From positions 124,001 to 188,000 of the forward strand of contig CALWRF010000038.1 in NCBI GenBank assembly GCA_944383885.1: DNA of 64,000 nt, in the 5' to 3' direction. Shown here piece by piece: positions 1 to 8,981 of the stretch (position 1 is its first letter; each line of letters starts with the position of its first letter). A program made the translations under genes and the position numbers. The notes beneath the pieces were generated by a model. The model did not search any database, had not been told where the DNA came from, and saw nothing but the letters and a program-made list of their open reading frames with translations. The stretch comes from an uncultured Clostridia bacterium (GTDB lineage Bacteria; Bacillota; Clostridia; Lachnospirales; Anaerotignaceae).

Positions 1-1049
1 CCTTCTATTTCATCATCACTTTTGCCCATTGCCGCAAGCACGCCGCTTCTTACTTTCTTTTTGCTGTTGCAGGCGCTTCCTGATGAAACAAATATGCCGT
101 CAGATTCAAGAGCATGCAGCAATACCTCGCTCCTAAGCCCTAAAAAACCAACATTAAGCACAAAAGGGCTTGCCTTTTCAATGTCGTCACCGTTTATAAA
201 TGTATCCGGTATTTCACTTAATATTCTGTCAGCTAAATATTTTTTAATCTCAAAAACATTTTTTGTATCATTTTCAATGTTTTTATAGCACTCTTTAGCC
301 GCAAAAGCCAATGCTGCCGCTCCTGCCACGTTTTCTGTTCCTGGTCTTTGCCCAGACTGCTGTCCTCCGCCATACATTAAAGGCTTAACTTTAAGACCTT
401 TTTTCATGTAAAAAATGCCTGTGCCTCTTGGCGCGCCAAACTTGTGCCCGCTGGCAGAAAGCATGTCAATATTGCATTTTTTAACATCTATTTTGTATTT
501 TCCAAAAGCCTGAACAGCATCTGCGTGAAATAATGTGCCTTTGTTGGCTTCTTTAATAACTTTTCCTATTTTTTCTATGTCCTGAATAGTTCCTGTCTCG
601 TTGTTAATAAGTATAACGCTTACAAGTATTGTATCTTTGCGTATTTTGCTTTTAAGTTCATCAATGTCAATAATACCCCTGCTGTCAACATTAATTTTTT
701 CGGCTTCAAAACCATGCCTGTTAAGCTCATCAAAAGGCAGATTAATAGCCGGGTGTTCTATTGATGTATAAAGCATGTGCTTTCCGTTTCTGCCATATCC
801 TGCCGCTGTGCCGAAAACTGCCCAGTTGTCGCTTTCCGTTCCACCCGATGTAAAATAAATCTCGCCGCTTTCGGCATTTATAACAGAAGCCACGTCAGAG
901 GCGGCTTTTTTCAATACCTTGTCCGCCTCAACTCCCAGCACACTTGCGGAACTTGGGTTTCCGTAATTTTCCGTCATAACTTTAACCATTAATTCCGCCG
1001 CCTCTGGCAAAACCTTTGTTGTGGCGGCGTTATCAAAATACACTGTCAT
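1..1049 (-). CDS. Cysteine desulfurase (NifS/IscS family), 3' end cut by window
   Basis: PLP-dependent cysteine desulfurase that takes sulfur from cysteine for Fe-S clusters or thiolated tRNA. About 349 residues are visible and the C-terminus lies beyond the left edge. Seen: N-terminal YFDNAATT, the TSGGTESDN cofactor region, SIEHPA, HADAVQ, the PLP-lysine motif SGHKFGAPRGTG (Lys near residue 200) and the active-site cysteine in SSGSACNS near residue 328. The ATG at 1049 follows AGAGG at good spacing. It lies 74 bp downstream of rsmE in the same direction and may be the last or a middle gene of that operon. Whether it is the NifS or IscS subtype, and which scaffold it serves, cannot be told from here. 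Confidence 0.93.
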   Translation of the reverse strand, partial: MTVYFDNAATTKVLPEAAELMVKVMTENYGNPSSASVLGVEADKVLKKAASDVASVINAESGEIYFTSGGTESDNWAVFGTAAGYGRNGKHMLYTSIEHPAINLPFDELNRHGFEAEKINVDSRGIIDIDELKSKIRKDTILVSVILINNETGTIQDIEKIGKVIKEANKGTLFHADAVQAFGKYKIDVKKCNIDMLSASGHKFGAPRGTGIFYMKKGLKVKPLMYGGGQQSGQRPGTENVAGAAALAFAAKECYKNIENDTKNVFEIKKYLADRILSEIPDTFINGDDIEKASPFVLNVGFLGLRSEVLLHALESDGIFVSSGSACNSKKKVRSGVLAAMGKSDDEIE

Positions 1050-1123
1050 TTTATAAACCTCTTTTTGCTAACATATTGCTAACCTGTTCTAACTTTGCCT
1101 GCTTCTTATTTGCTTTTCTCTTT

Positions 1124-1855
1124 TCAGCCTAACTCATACAAAATAATTGCTGCTGTTACTAATCCTGCCGTTTCAGTCCTTAAAATTCTTTTACCCAGTG
1201 TAACAGGAATGATACCGCTTTTTACAGCCATTTCAATTTCAGAACTGTCAAAACCGCCTTCCGGACCTATAAATATGCCTATACTGCCTTTTTTTGCGCT
1301 TTTAATAAACTCCTTTAAGCCTGTTTTTTCCTCGTTTTCGTAAGGAATAACCGCATTTTCAAGAAGCGCCGCCTCCTTAATGGCTTCAGAAAGTTTAACC
1401 GGTCTTTCAACAATCGGAATAATGCCCCTTCCGCTCTGCTTTGCCGCAGATTCAGAAATTTTCAGCCATCTTTCAATTTTTTTGTCCTCTTTGGCTCCCT
1501 TTTCAATCTTTACAACAGCTCTCTCTGTAATAACCGGCACTATCCGGCTTACACCTATTTCAACACACTTTTGAATAATGTATTCCATTTTGTCGCTTTT
1601 AGGCAGTCCCTGAAAAAGTACAATCTCTGTTTCCGGCTCAGTTTCGCTTTCTGCCGTTTCAATAATTTGGGCTTTTAAAACGTTTTTCCCCGTTTCGATA
1701 ATTTTGCAGTAATAATCTTTTTTATTCCCATCGCATACAGTAATTTTATCACCTTCAGTCATACGCATAACATTTAGAATATGCTTGGCTTCATCACCTT
1801 CAATGGTTATAAACTCATCATTTATATTTTCCGGCTTAGTAAAATATTTCGGCAT
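1124..1855 (-). CDS. rsmE: 16S rRNA (uracil1498-N3)-methyltransferase RsmE
   Basis: SPOUT-class methyltransferase that modifies U1498 of 16S rRNA using SAM. At 243 residues it has the normal family length. An N-terminal PUA-like part (MPKYFTKPENI, then DEAKHILNVMR) is followed by the C-terminal SPOUT knot, with IGPEGGFDSSEIE and LGKRILRTETA carrying the cofactor-binding loop. It follows prmA with a 10-bp gap; this prmA-rsmE pairing is common in Firmicutes, so co-transcription is likely. Family assignment is secure from the motifs; the exact modified base is taken from the family. Confidence 0.93.
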   Translation of the reverse strand: MPKYFTKPENINDEFITIEGDEAKHILNVMRMTEGDKITVCDGNKKDYYCKIIETGKNVLKAQIIETAESETEPETEIVLFQGLPKSDKMEYIIQKCVEIGVSRIVPVITERAVVKIEKGAKEDKKIERWLKISESAAKQSGRGIIPIVERPVKLSEAIKEAALLENAVIPYENEEKTGLKEFIKSAKKGSIGIFIGPEGGFDSSEIEMAVKSGIIPVTLGKRILRTETAGLVTAAIILYELG

Positions 1856-1865
1856 ATATAACTCC

Positions 1866-2840
1866 TTATTTCAGCCTGCTGGCAACAGCGCACCAGTCTT
1901 TCCTTCTTGTAATCTCCAATATTTCAAAACCGTTCCTGTCCAAAGCTTCTGTCACATCATCGAGTCTTTCGGCAATAATTCCGGAGCATATAAATAATCC
2001 ATTGTCTTTTATAAAATCAGGAACCATGGAAGAAAGCGGAATTACAATATCAGCCACAATATTTGCAAATGCTGCGTCGTATTTTTTGCCACCGAACTGC
2101 TTTTTTAATTTATCATCATTTAATATGTCCCCGGCAAAAACTTCGTACTTATCACCGCTTATGTTGTTTAAATCAGCATTTTGTTTAACTATCTCTATGG
2201 CATTAGGGTCAATATCTACAGCGGAGGCAAATCTTGCTCCCATAAGTATTGCCGCAATAGCAAGTATACCGCTTCCGCAGCCAATATCGGCAACAACATC
2301 GCCTTCTTTAATATATTTTTCAATAAACTCAATACAGCCTTGTGTAGTTTCGTGGGAACCGGTACCAAATATGTGCCCCGGGTCTATGTTAAGCACAGCT
2401 TTGTTTTCTGTGTTCTCGTATTCTTCCCAAGAAGGCTTAATAATAATTTTATCTCCAACAGGGAACGGCTTAAAATATTTCTTCCAGTTGTTCGCCCAGT
2501 CCTCCTCTTTTACATTTTTAACTGTAAGGGCAAAACTTCCCAAATCAAACTCTGTTTCTTCCTCTTTGGTCCTTTTAAGACCTTCTTTTATGGCGTTAAG
2601 CGTTTCCACACCTGAGGCGTTATCAGTAACAAAAAATGTTATGCCGTTTTTCTGGCTTGTTTTCTGCTTCATAAGCTCATCGTCAATATAATCCCACTGC
2701 CTGTTAGGGTCTTTCATAAACTCGTCAAAATCTCTGGCGTCCTCAACCATAATGCCTGTAATGCCATTGGCATAAACAACACCGCTGGCAATTTCAATTC
2801 CTGTTTCGCTTGTTTCAATAAATACTTCCAAAAAATCCAT
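1866..2840 (-). CDS. prmA: Ribosomal protein L11 methyltransferase PrmA
   Basis: SAM-dependent methyltransferase that trimethylates ribosomal protein L11. The 324-residue protein has an N-terminal substrate-recognition part, then the typical DPGHIFGTGSHETT segment (residues about 153-166) and class I motif DIGCGSG (185-191), with FANIVADI near 260. Length and motif order fit PrmA. It sits between the alkylation-repair-like gene (14 bp upstream) and rsmE (10 bp downstream), so a single transcript is likely. Start ATG at 2840 follows a GGAGGAATTTTAT-type ribosome site. Confidence 0.93.
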   Translation of the reverse strand: MDFLEVFIETSETGIEIASGVVYANGITGIMVEDARDFDEFMKDPNRQWDYIDDELMKQKTSQKNGITFFVTDNASGVETLNAIKEGLKRTKEEETEFDLGSFALTVKNVKEEDWANNWKKYFKPFPVGDKIIIKPSWEEYENTENKAVLNIDPGHIFGTGSHETTQGCIEFIEKYIKEGDVVADIGCGSGILAIAAILMGARFASAVDIDPNAIEIVKQNADLNNISGDKYEVFAGDILNDDKLKKQFGGKKYDAAFANIVADIVIPLSSMVPDFIKDNGLFICSGIIAERLDDVTEALDRNGFEILEITRRKDWCAVASRLK

Positions 2841-2854
2841 ATAAAATTCCTCCG

Positions 2855-3547
2855 TTAGAATACATTTTCTGCCTTTAATAATTCCGCCTGCCTTTTGCCT
2901 TCCTCGTCAACCCGTCTTGACTGCTTAATTTTAGATACAGCTCTGTTAATTGTATCCCTGCTTAAATTTGTGTTTTTTAAAGCATTAACAGTTTTTTCCC
3001 TGTACTTAATATAGCATACGCTTAAAGCCCATGCCACAGCCATGCTTACATAAAATTTCTCATCGTCTATATTGTTCAACATTTTAAGTGTTTCGTCAAT
3101 ATGCTTTTCATCAATAAAATGCGCCAAAAGCATGACAACGGCAAACCTTTTTTCAAATTCACCGCTTTTTTCAATGTATTCATTTACAAAATCCCAGACT
3201 TTTTCACTTTCAGCTTTTTTAAACTTAAAAGCGCAGCCTGTCATGTCGCATAATGCCCAATTATCAATAATTGGTATAAAACCGCGCATTAAATTAAGCC
3301 TTATGTCAATGCTTTCTTTTATATAACATATAATAAGACCATATACAAGCTTTTCTTCATACAGTTCGTTACCGCTTTTTTCAAAAAACTCCTTCCAGCC
3401 GCCTTTGGCGGCTTCTTTGGCAAACTTTTTTAAAACCGGTGTCCTGACACCTGCTGACTTTCCCAAATCAGGCGTAATTTTAACAGAAAACTCTCTGTAT
3501 TTTTCATCTGCCTCTTTTTTTATAAGCTCCAGAAACTCATTATACAT
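2855..3547 (-). CDS. DNA alkylation repair protein, AlkD/HEAT-repeat family
   Basis: The 230-residue all-helical protein resembles the AlkD-like DNA alkylation repair family, whose members are HEAT-repeat glycosylases for alkylated bases. Visible family features are GVRTPVLKKFAKE near the start, the central region IIDNWALCDMTGCAF with its conserved Trp-Asp pair, and RFAVVMLLAHFID. It is first in the run with prmA and rsmE, which suggests genomic convenience more than shared function. Many gut Firmicutes carry this short form; whether it is an active glycosylase is not shown here. Downstream spacing to prmA is 14 bp. Confidence 0.82.
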   Translation of the reverse strand: MYNEFLELIKKEADEKYREFSVKITPDLGKSAGVRTPVLKKFAKEAAKGGWKEFFEKSGNELYEEKLVYGLIICYIKESIDIRLNLMRGFIPIIDNWALCDMTGCAFKFKKAESEKVWDFVNEYIEKSGEFEKRFAVVMLLAHFIDEKHIDETLKMLNNIDDEKFYVSMAVAWALSVCYIKYREKTVNALKNTNLSRDTINRAVSKIKQSRRVDEEGKRQAELLKAENVF

Positions 3548-3577
3548 ATTTGCCTTTCCCGCATTTATAAAAGATAA

Positions 3578-3602
3578 AAGCCTGTTTTTAAAAAACAGGC
3601 TT
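3578..3602 (-). terminator. Intrinsic terminator after pckA
   Basis: The inverted repeat AAGCCTGTTTTT/AAAAACAGGCTT (3578-3589 with 3591-3602) lies just past the pckA stop. On the minus strand it is followed by TTATCTTTT. It separates pckA from the alkylation-repair/prmA/rsmE group. Confidence 0.8.
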
Positions 3603-3609
3603 AATATTT

Positions 3610-5265
3610 TTAATTCAGTTCATCAATTAATTTTTTTATTGCATCAAGCGCTTCTTCAGGAAGCCTGTCGTATCCGTCTTTTACCTCTTCGCGGCTTTTT
3701 ATAAAATCATAGCGGTCTTTAAGCCTTGCTTTAAGCAGGTTTCTGTATTTCTCATCGTTAAGGTCAGGATTAAATCCTTCTGTTTCCAGTATCTCTATTT
3801 CCTCAAAATTTCCCCATTTTTTAAACTGGGCTTTGCCCTCAACAACAGCTTCAATGCATTCAAGGGTAACTTCCTTAGGTATCTTTTTATCCATCAAAAA
3901 ACCGGTATTAAGTATATAACAGTCAACATTCCTGTTTTCAAAAAGATATTTAAACTTTTCGTAGTCATCACTTAAAGGATATGTCCTAAACGGATTTGCA
4001 TAAGATTCAAATACAAGGGCGTCAGGGTCAACTCCCGGCGCGAGTCTTTCGGCTGTAGTTCTTTTTGTAGCTAAAGATGCGCCCATAACAGAAGAAAGTA
4101 CAGGTCCGTTAACTTTAACAAGCGGCGGCATCGACGGGTCTTTCATTAAATAAAATATAGCGTTAACCGGCTCGTCAATTTTATCAACCCTGTCAGGCGA
4201 CCATAACTTGCTCTTAATAGCCCTTCCGTTTCCATTCCTAATGTCTTCTGTAACAAGTACAACCCTTCCGTCTTCATCAAGTGTTGCGCCTACATTCTGC
4301 ACCGAAAGAAGATATTTGTTTTCAGGGCTGTCCATAGGATAATCCTGTGTCTTATCAAAATACGAAGGCTCAAGGGCAACCGACGAACCGTCTTTTGTTG
4401 AAATAATAAAAGCATCATCGTGAAGGACAGTTATATCATATTTTCCTTCATGCTTAGCATGGGTAATAGTTGATTTACCTGAGCCGGAAAGACCAAATAC
4501 ACCTGCAACAAAAGTTTTCCCGTTTTCAAGACTGTATCTCTTCTGTCCGCCGTGGCATGAAACATATCCGTTTCGGTTTGCAATAGTCCATGCAAGTGTT
4601 AGCGTTCCCTTTTTAAGCTCGCCGAAATACCTCATTCCGAGTATTGCAGCGCAGTTATGAAGCGGATCAAAAAATGCTAATCCAAGAGGATAATCAGGAT
4701 GTGACCAGTCAGGGTCAGCAAAAATATAAATATCGCCCTCGTTATTCATCTGGTTTGACATTCTGTACATTTTAGTATACTCGTTAGTAATATACTGGAA
4801 ATTAAGGAGCCAGTTATACATAAGCATTTCGTGGCTTTCAGGTATAAGCAAATTAGCCTTAACCATAAAATCGCGGTGCAGCCCAATATACGCGCTGGCG
4901 TGATAAAGTTTCTTTTTTCTTGTTGCATAAACGGCATCTCTTATCTCACCGCATATTTTAGCAACATCTACTCCCGGCTCACCAGCTATTCTCCTTGCAG
5001 CAGCTGTCCTTCCTGTAACGGCGCCGTCGTTAAATAAAAGCACTTTAGAGCCCTGCTCAAGACCTATTTCTTCTGGTCTTTCAACAGGAATATCAGTTAC
5101 AACAGTGCCGGGAGCATTTTTAGCCAGCTTGTAGCACTCAGCTAAAGATTTGACTCTTTCAACATTGTTCCCGTAAAATGCTGTTTCAATTGTTGTCCTT
5201 GCCATAGAAAATAACGGATTAGACGCATTAAGTTCATCCCATCTGAATTTTGCTTTTGTGGCCAT
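3610..5265 (-). CDS. pckA: Phosphoenolpyruvate carboxykinase (ATP)
   Basis: Interconverts oxaloacetate and PEP with ATP/ADP. In anaerobes it often runs toward oxaloacetate to feed succinate or anabolism. The 551-residue protein has the kinase P-loop FGLSGSGKST (about residues 255-263), followed by LHDDAFII with the metal-binding acidic pair and by a region rich in substrate residues (RNGNGRAI). I chose ATG at 5265 because GGGGG precedes it by a normal distance; a TTG two codons earlier is less likely. It lies 37 bp after the MTA/SAH nucleosidase gene and probably shares its transcript; a terminator follows. Confidence 0.92.
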   Translation of the reverse strand: MATKAKFRWDELNASNPLFSMARTTIETAFYGNNVERVKSLAECYKLAKNAPGTVVTDIPVERPEEIGLEQGSKVLLFNDGAVTGRTAAARRIAGEPGVDVAKICGEIRDAVYATRKKKLYHASAYIGLHRDFMVKANLLIPESHEMLMYNWLLNFQYITNEYTKMYRMSNQMNNEGDIYIFADPDWSHPDYPLGLAFFDPLHNCAAILGMRYFGELKKGTLTLAWTIANRNGYVSCHGGQKRYSLENGKTFVAGVFGLSGSGKSTITHAKHEGKYDITVLHDDAFIISTKDGSSVALEPSYFDKTQDYPMDSPENKYLLSVQNVGATLDEDGRVVLVTEDIRNGNGRAIKSKLWSPDRVDKIDEPVNAIFYLMKDPSMPPLVKVNGPVLSSVMGASLATKRTTAERLAPGVDPDALVFESYANPFRTYPLSDDYEKFKYLFENRNVDCYILNTGFLMDKKIPKEVTLECIEAVVEGKAQFKKWGNFEEIEILETEGFNPDLNDEKYRNLLKARLKDRYDFIKSREEVKDGYDRLPEEALDAIKKLIDELN

Positions 5266-5302
5266 AACCAAACACCCCCTGAAAATATTACAAAATGTTT
5301 TA

Positions 5303-6001
5303 TCAGTTCATGTTCATAAGCATTTCTTTAATAATTGAGCCTGAAATGTCAACAGCGATATTTTTAAACTCCTCATAGCTTACACCGGCAGCGCCGTCGG
5401 CATTGTCGGATATAGAACGGATAATAACAAATGGTATCCTGTTTAAATAACATACATGGGCAATAGAAGCACCTTCCATTTCGGCGCAGTATGCCTTAAA
5501 ATTGTTCCAGATAAAATTTTTCTGCTCCTGAGAGCTTATAAATTTATCACCGCTGGCAACTCTGCCTGTGTATACATTATGGTCCGTAAGTGTTTCCCCT
5601 GCTTTTTCGGCAATGCTGATAAGCTCTTCATCAGCCTTAAAATAACTCTCGTCCATTCTTGGTATAGTTCCTATCGGGTCGCCTAAAGCAGATACGTCCA
5701 TGTCATGCTCAACAGTGTCTGTAGAAATAACAATATCGCCAATTTTAAGCTCGTTGTAAATCCCGCCGGCAACGCCAACATTAATAATGCAGTCAACAGC
5801 AAAATGGTCAATAAGCACCTGTGCGCAGGCTGCGGCGTTAACCTTGCCAATGCCGCTTCTTACAATAACAACACTGTTTGAACCGTACTTGCCCACATAA
5901 AAGTCAAGACCCAATATGTTTTTGGCAGAAATTATTTCAGAAAATTCCTTTATAAGCGCTATTTCCTCGTCCATGGCGCCAATAATACCTATAGTTTTCA
6001 T
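5303..6001 (-). CDS. mtnN: 5'-methylthioadenosine/S-adenosylhomocysteine nucleosidase
   Basis: Cleaves adenine from MTA and SAH. From SAH it makes S-ribosylhomocysteine, the substrate of the LuxS encoded about 50 kb away in this window. At 232 residues it has normal length. Seen: N-terminal GIIGAMDEEI with the catalytic glutamate, SGIGKVNAAACAQ, NVGVAGG, the EMEGASIAHVC ribose-binding motif and RSISDNADG with the catalytic aspartate. It is divergent from the DUF951 gene and directly upstream of pckA. The pairing with pckA has no obvious metabolic logic. Confidence 0.95.
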   Translation of the reverse strand: MKTIGIIGAMDEEIALIKEFSEIISAKNILGLDFYVGKYGSNSVVIVRSGIGKVNAAACAQVLIDHFAVDCIINVGVAGGIYNELKIGDIVISTDTVEHDMDVSALGDPIGTIPRMDESYFKADEELISIAEKAGETLTDHNVYTGRVASGDKFISSQEQKNFIWNNFKAYCAEMEGASIAHVCYLNRIPFVIIRSISDNADGAAGVSYEEFKNIAVDISGSIIKEMLMNMN

Positions 6002-6215
6002 TCAGATTTCATCTCCTCTGTCATACGCTGTACTTTTTTATTCTTAAACCAAACACAATAGTTTTAAGAACACTTATAACTAAAACCTATAATAATTTTT
6101 TCTGTAAATAGTCAAATTATCTGTATATTATCATATTTTTATGTTATTATACAATAGTAAATGCGCTGGCCTATAAAGTCCGCCCATTTATAAAATTTAT
6201 ATGGAGGCAATGCAA

Positions 6216-6401
6216 ATGGACTTTTCTGTAGGCGATATTGTTCAAATGAAAAAAACTCACCCATGCGGCGGCTCGCAGTGGGAAATACTGCGCACCGGTA
6301 TAGATTTCAGGATAAAATGCACCACATGCGGACACATGGTAATGCTGCCAAGGACTAAATTTGAAAAAAGCGTTAAAAAAATAATTTCAAAATCAGAATA
6401 A
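6216..6401 (+). CDS. DUF951 family small protein
   Basis: A 61-residue basic protein of the DUF951 family found across Firmicutes; its role is not established. Diagnostic features are VGDIVQMKKTHPCGG near the N-terminus, IDFRIKCTTCGH with a CxxC pair, and a short basic tail. The CxxC with the upstream cysteine could bind metal (inference). I chose ATG 6216 because GGAGG at 6203-6207 lies 8 bases before it; ATGs at 6201 and 6210 overlap or crowd that site. It is monocistronic, divergent from mtnN, and ends before a shared terminator. Confidence 0.88.
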   Translation: MDFSVGDIVQMKKTHPCGGSQWEILRTGIDFRIKCTTCGHMVMLPRTKFEKSVKKIISKSE

Positions 6402-6531
6402 AAACCAACAGCAATAATATCAGTAAGTTCCTTACCCAGTTATTAATAATACCACAAAAAAATTTCTATGTATATATGTTTATCAGCTATTTGGAAACTC
6501 TATACAATTAAAAATTAATTAAACGATATAT

Positions 6532-6563
6532 AAAACGTCCAAAATTTAAGCTTCGGACGTTTT
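6532..6563. terminator. Bidirectional terminator between DUF951 and GDPD-like genes
   Basis: AAAACGTCC (6532-6540) pairs with GGACGTTTT (6555-6563) and is followed by ATTATTT on the plus strand; T-rich sequence also follows on the minus strand. The flanking genes are convergent. Confidence 0.8.
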
Positions 6564-6574
6564 ATTATTTGTCA

Positions 6575-7378
6575 TTATTTTAAATTTTCTTTTAAATAGT
6601 CAGAATAAATGCCGTCTATCCCCATATTAAACAGTCTTTCAGTTTCTGAAAGGCTGTTTACTGTATGCGCCATAAGTTTTGTTTTGGCGCCTTTAAGGGC
6701 GTTAACATAATTAGGCGTGGCAAGCTCTGTTGAAAATACAATGGCATACAGCTTGTGGCTCTGAGCAAAACGGACTATTTCCTTAGTGTTTGTCTTGTCA
6801 CTGTAGTTTAGCTTGTAAAGCGTATAAATAATATTGCTGTACCCCATAGCCTTAACTTTGTCATATTCGCTTTCGTTGTAAATCTGCGGTATAATGCGGT
6901 TTTTTATGTAGCCGCAGTGTGTTGATAAATACTGTAAGCCTGAAATATTGTTTTCTTTAATGTCAGTTATAACATAAGTATTAGGCTTTTGATAAAGCCA
7001 CTGCGCCAAATCCTCAGCTGTCATTGTTGTGTAGCGGCCTAAAACCTTTGCGTTTTCAAACTCCGCGCCGCTTAATGCTTTGCCTGCCGGTTTTCCCATT
7101 CTGAAATAATCAGTGTCCCAGTCATGTATGCAGACCAGTTTTCCGTCAGATGTAAAATTAAAATCAATTTCAATATACCTGTATCCGTTTAAAAATGAAT
7201 TTTTAACAGCCTCTAAAGAATTTGTGCCTATATCATCACCGGCTTGACCTCCGGCATGAACAATATAATCCATATTGTCTACTGCTGCCGCATAAGAAAC
7301 TGTTGAAAAACATACAGCCGCAAAAGACGTTATAACTGCGCATTTTAAAACTTTGTAAAATTTGTTGATTATCGACAT
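6575..7378 (-). CDS. Secreted glycerophosphodiester phosphodiesterase-like protein
   Basis: A 267-residue GDPD-fold protein, expected to act on phosphodiester head groups outside the cell. Residues 1-30 form a signal peptide (basic start, hydrophobic stretch, SYA-A cleavage site). The TIM-barrel motifs are HAGG (41-44), IEIDFNF (about 69-75) and CIHDWD (83-88), giving the general histidines and metal acids. The usual HRG...PEN pair is changed: Arg becomes Ala (HAGG), and the PEN position reads GTN, as in a divergent clostridial subgroup. The substrate is therefore uncertain. It lies alone between terminators and the LRR gene; about 95 bp of AT-rich sequence precedes it. Confidence 0.75.
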   Translation of the reverse strand: MSIINKFYKVLKCAVITSFAAVCFSTVSYAAAVDNMDYIVHAGGQAGDDIGTNSLEAVKNSFLNGYRYIEIDFNFTSDGKLVCIHDWDTDYFRMGKPAGKALSGAEFENAKVLGRYTTMTAEDLAQWLYQKPNTYVITDIKENNISGLQYLSTHCGYIKNRIIPQIYNESEYDKVKAMGYSNIIYTLYKLNYSDKTNTKEIVRFAQSHKLYAIVFSTELATPNYVNALKGAKTKLMAHTVNSLSETERLFNMGIDGIYSDYLKENLK

Positions 7379-7473
7379 AATAAATCATTCACCTTTTTTC
7401 ATTCTTGTCTGCTCTACCCCCATATTAAATTCTGTCACATTTTTTCCGCCTAAGTATATTACAGCAAAATTGC

Positions 7474-8958
7474 TTAAAGTACAAACCTTTTCCTAATCTC
7501 CCCGAAATTTTTATTCCTGTAGTCTATAAAATACCCTGTGCACAGTCCGCCGTTTTCACTGGATTTTTTAATGTACTCTTCAATATGCTTTTTCATTATA
7601 AGATTTCTTGACCCCATAAACCCTATAATTTCAAAATTTCCGTCATTTATGGCATCATCTATAATCCTTTTGGAAAATCTCTTTAAATACGCTGTGTATT
7701 TATGCTTATATTCCTCAGAGAGCTGAACAGGATTTTTAAGCCTGAATAACGCCATGTCCCTTTTGCAGCAGAATTTCTTAATTCCATTGAACATATCGTC
7801 ATATAAATTGAAATCTATATTTCCGCCTTTGTAATTTCTTATAAACTTTAGCCCTTTCGGCTCATAAGGCACAAATATCATTTTAAGCCTTTCATCGCCT
7901 GTAATAAGCTCTATGCCGTATAATGCGCTGCATTCATAAAACATTTTTCTTGATACATTAATAGTGTACGGCAGCGTAACAGTTTTAAGCCCGGCGCAGA
8001 TTTCAAAAGCGCGTTCTTCCAGCAATTCAAGGTTTTCAGAAAACTCAGCTTTCTCAATTTCGGAACATACGGAAAAAGCGCCCCTCCTTACAATTTTAAC
8101 ACTTTTAGGTATATCAAAATATTTTATCCTGCGGCAGCGTGAAAAAGAAAATGAGCTTATCTCTTCAATACTCTCCGGCAGCTCCATTCTTTCAATACCC
8201 CTGCACTTGCCGAAAGTCCAGTCATTAATCTTTTTAACCCCGAAAGGAATTTTTACGCTTTTAACAAGCACACATGAAAGAAATGCGCCGTCTCCTATTT
8301 CGTAAACCGTTTCAGGTATATCCACAGCCTTAACAGACTTGCACTCCCTAAAAGCCCAGCTTCCGATTTTTTTCAGCCCTTTTGAAAAACTGATGTATTC
8401 AAGCTCAGAACATGCCTCAAAAGCCTGGCTGCCTATCTCCTCAAGGCTCGGAGGAAAAGAAATTTTTTTTAGCCCGCCGCATACCGAAAAAGCCGCTTTG
8501 CCTATTTTTGTAATTCCGTCTGCAAAATTAATTTCTTTTAAAGCCGTGCAGAAAGAAAAAGAATTAAACCCCATCTCCAGCTTTCCGCCTTCAAATATAA
8601 GGCTTTTCATTCCGCTGCACCATGAAAAAGCTTTGTCGCCTATTTTTTCAACACTTTTAGGAATGGCAATCATTTCTATTTTAGAACATCCGTCAAATGC
8701 CGAATCGCCTATTTCCTTAACATTTTTAGGAATATTCACTTTTTCCAAACAAGAACACCTTGCAAAAGCCGATTTGCCTATATACTCCAAAGAATTATTT
8801 AATATTACTTCCTTAACATTTGAGGATATAAAAGCTTCGTCACCTATTTCCTTAACAGTAATGCCGTCTATGCTATCTGGTATTTCAATAATGCCGCATT
8901 CTCCGTTAAAGCCTGTTATTTTGCATTTTCCATTAGAGCAGCTGTATAAAAACTCCAT
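7474..8958 (-). CDS. BspA-type leucine-rich repeat protein
   Basis: A 494-residue protein with about a dozen LRR_5 repeats of roughly 23 residues between residues 20 and 340. They follow the pattern ...IGDxAFxxCxxLxxIxIPxxVxxI. A non-repeat C-terminal part of about 150 residues is rich in basic and aromatic residues. No signal peptide or anchor is visible, so unlike many BspA-type proteins this copy looks cytoplasmic. It is the last gene of a tight set after the vWA protein and MoxR ATPase (23-bp gap), which hints at an adaptor or substrate-recognition role (inference). Regular cysteines occur at the repeat turns. Confidence 0.85.
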   Translation of the reverse strand: MEFLYSCSNGKCKITGFNGECGIIEIPDSIDGITVKEIGDEAFISSNVKEVILNNSLEYIGKSAFARCSCLEKVNIPKNVKEIGDSAFDGCSKIEMIAIPKSVEKIGDKAFSWCSGMKSLIFEGGKLEMGFNSFSFCTALKEINFADGITKIGKAAFSVCGGLKKISFPPSLEEIGSQAFEACSELEYISFSKGLKKIGSWAFRECKSVKAVDIPETVYEIGDGAFLSCVLVKSVKIPFGVKKINDWTFGKCRGIERMELPESIEEISSFSFSRCRRIKYFDIPKSVKIVRRGAFSVCSEIEKAEFSENLELLEERAFEICAGLKTVTLPYTINVSRKMFYECSALYGIELITGDERLKMIFVPYEPKGLKFIRNYKGGNIDFNLYDDMFNGIKKFCCKRDMALFRLKNPVQLSEEYKHKYTAYLKRFSKRIIDDAINDGNFEIIGFMGSRNLIMKKHIEEYIKKSSENGGLCTGYFIDYRNKNFGEIRKRFVL

Positions 8959-8981
8959 AATACACCCACCTTAAATAAATT

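Noticed and set aside
2002..2691. 229-residue ORF antisense to prmA
   Set aside because: It is Ser/Phe/Leu-rich low-complexity sequence opposite a well-supported gene; a typical shadow frame.
8339..8974. 211-residue ORF antisense to the LRR gene
   Set aside because: Its repeats mirror the LRR codons on the other strand; no ribosome site.
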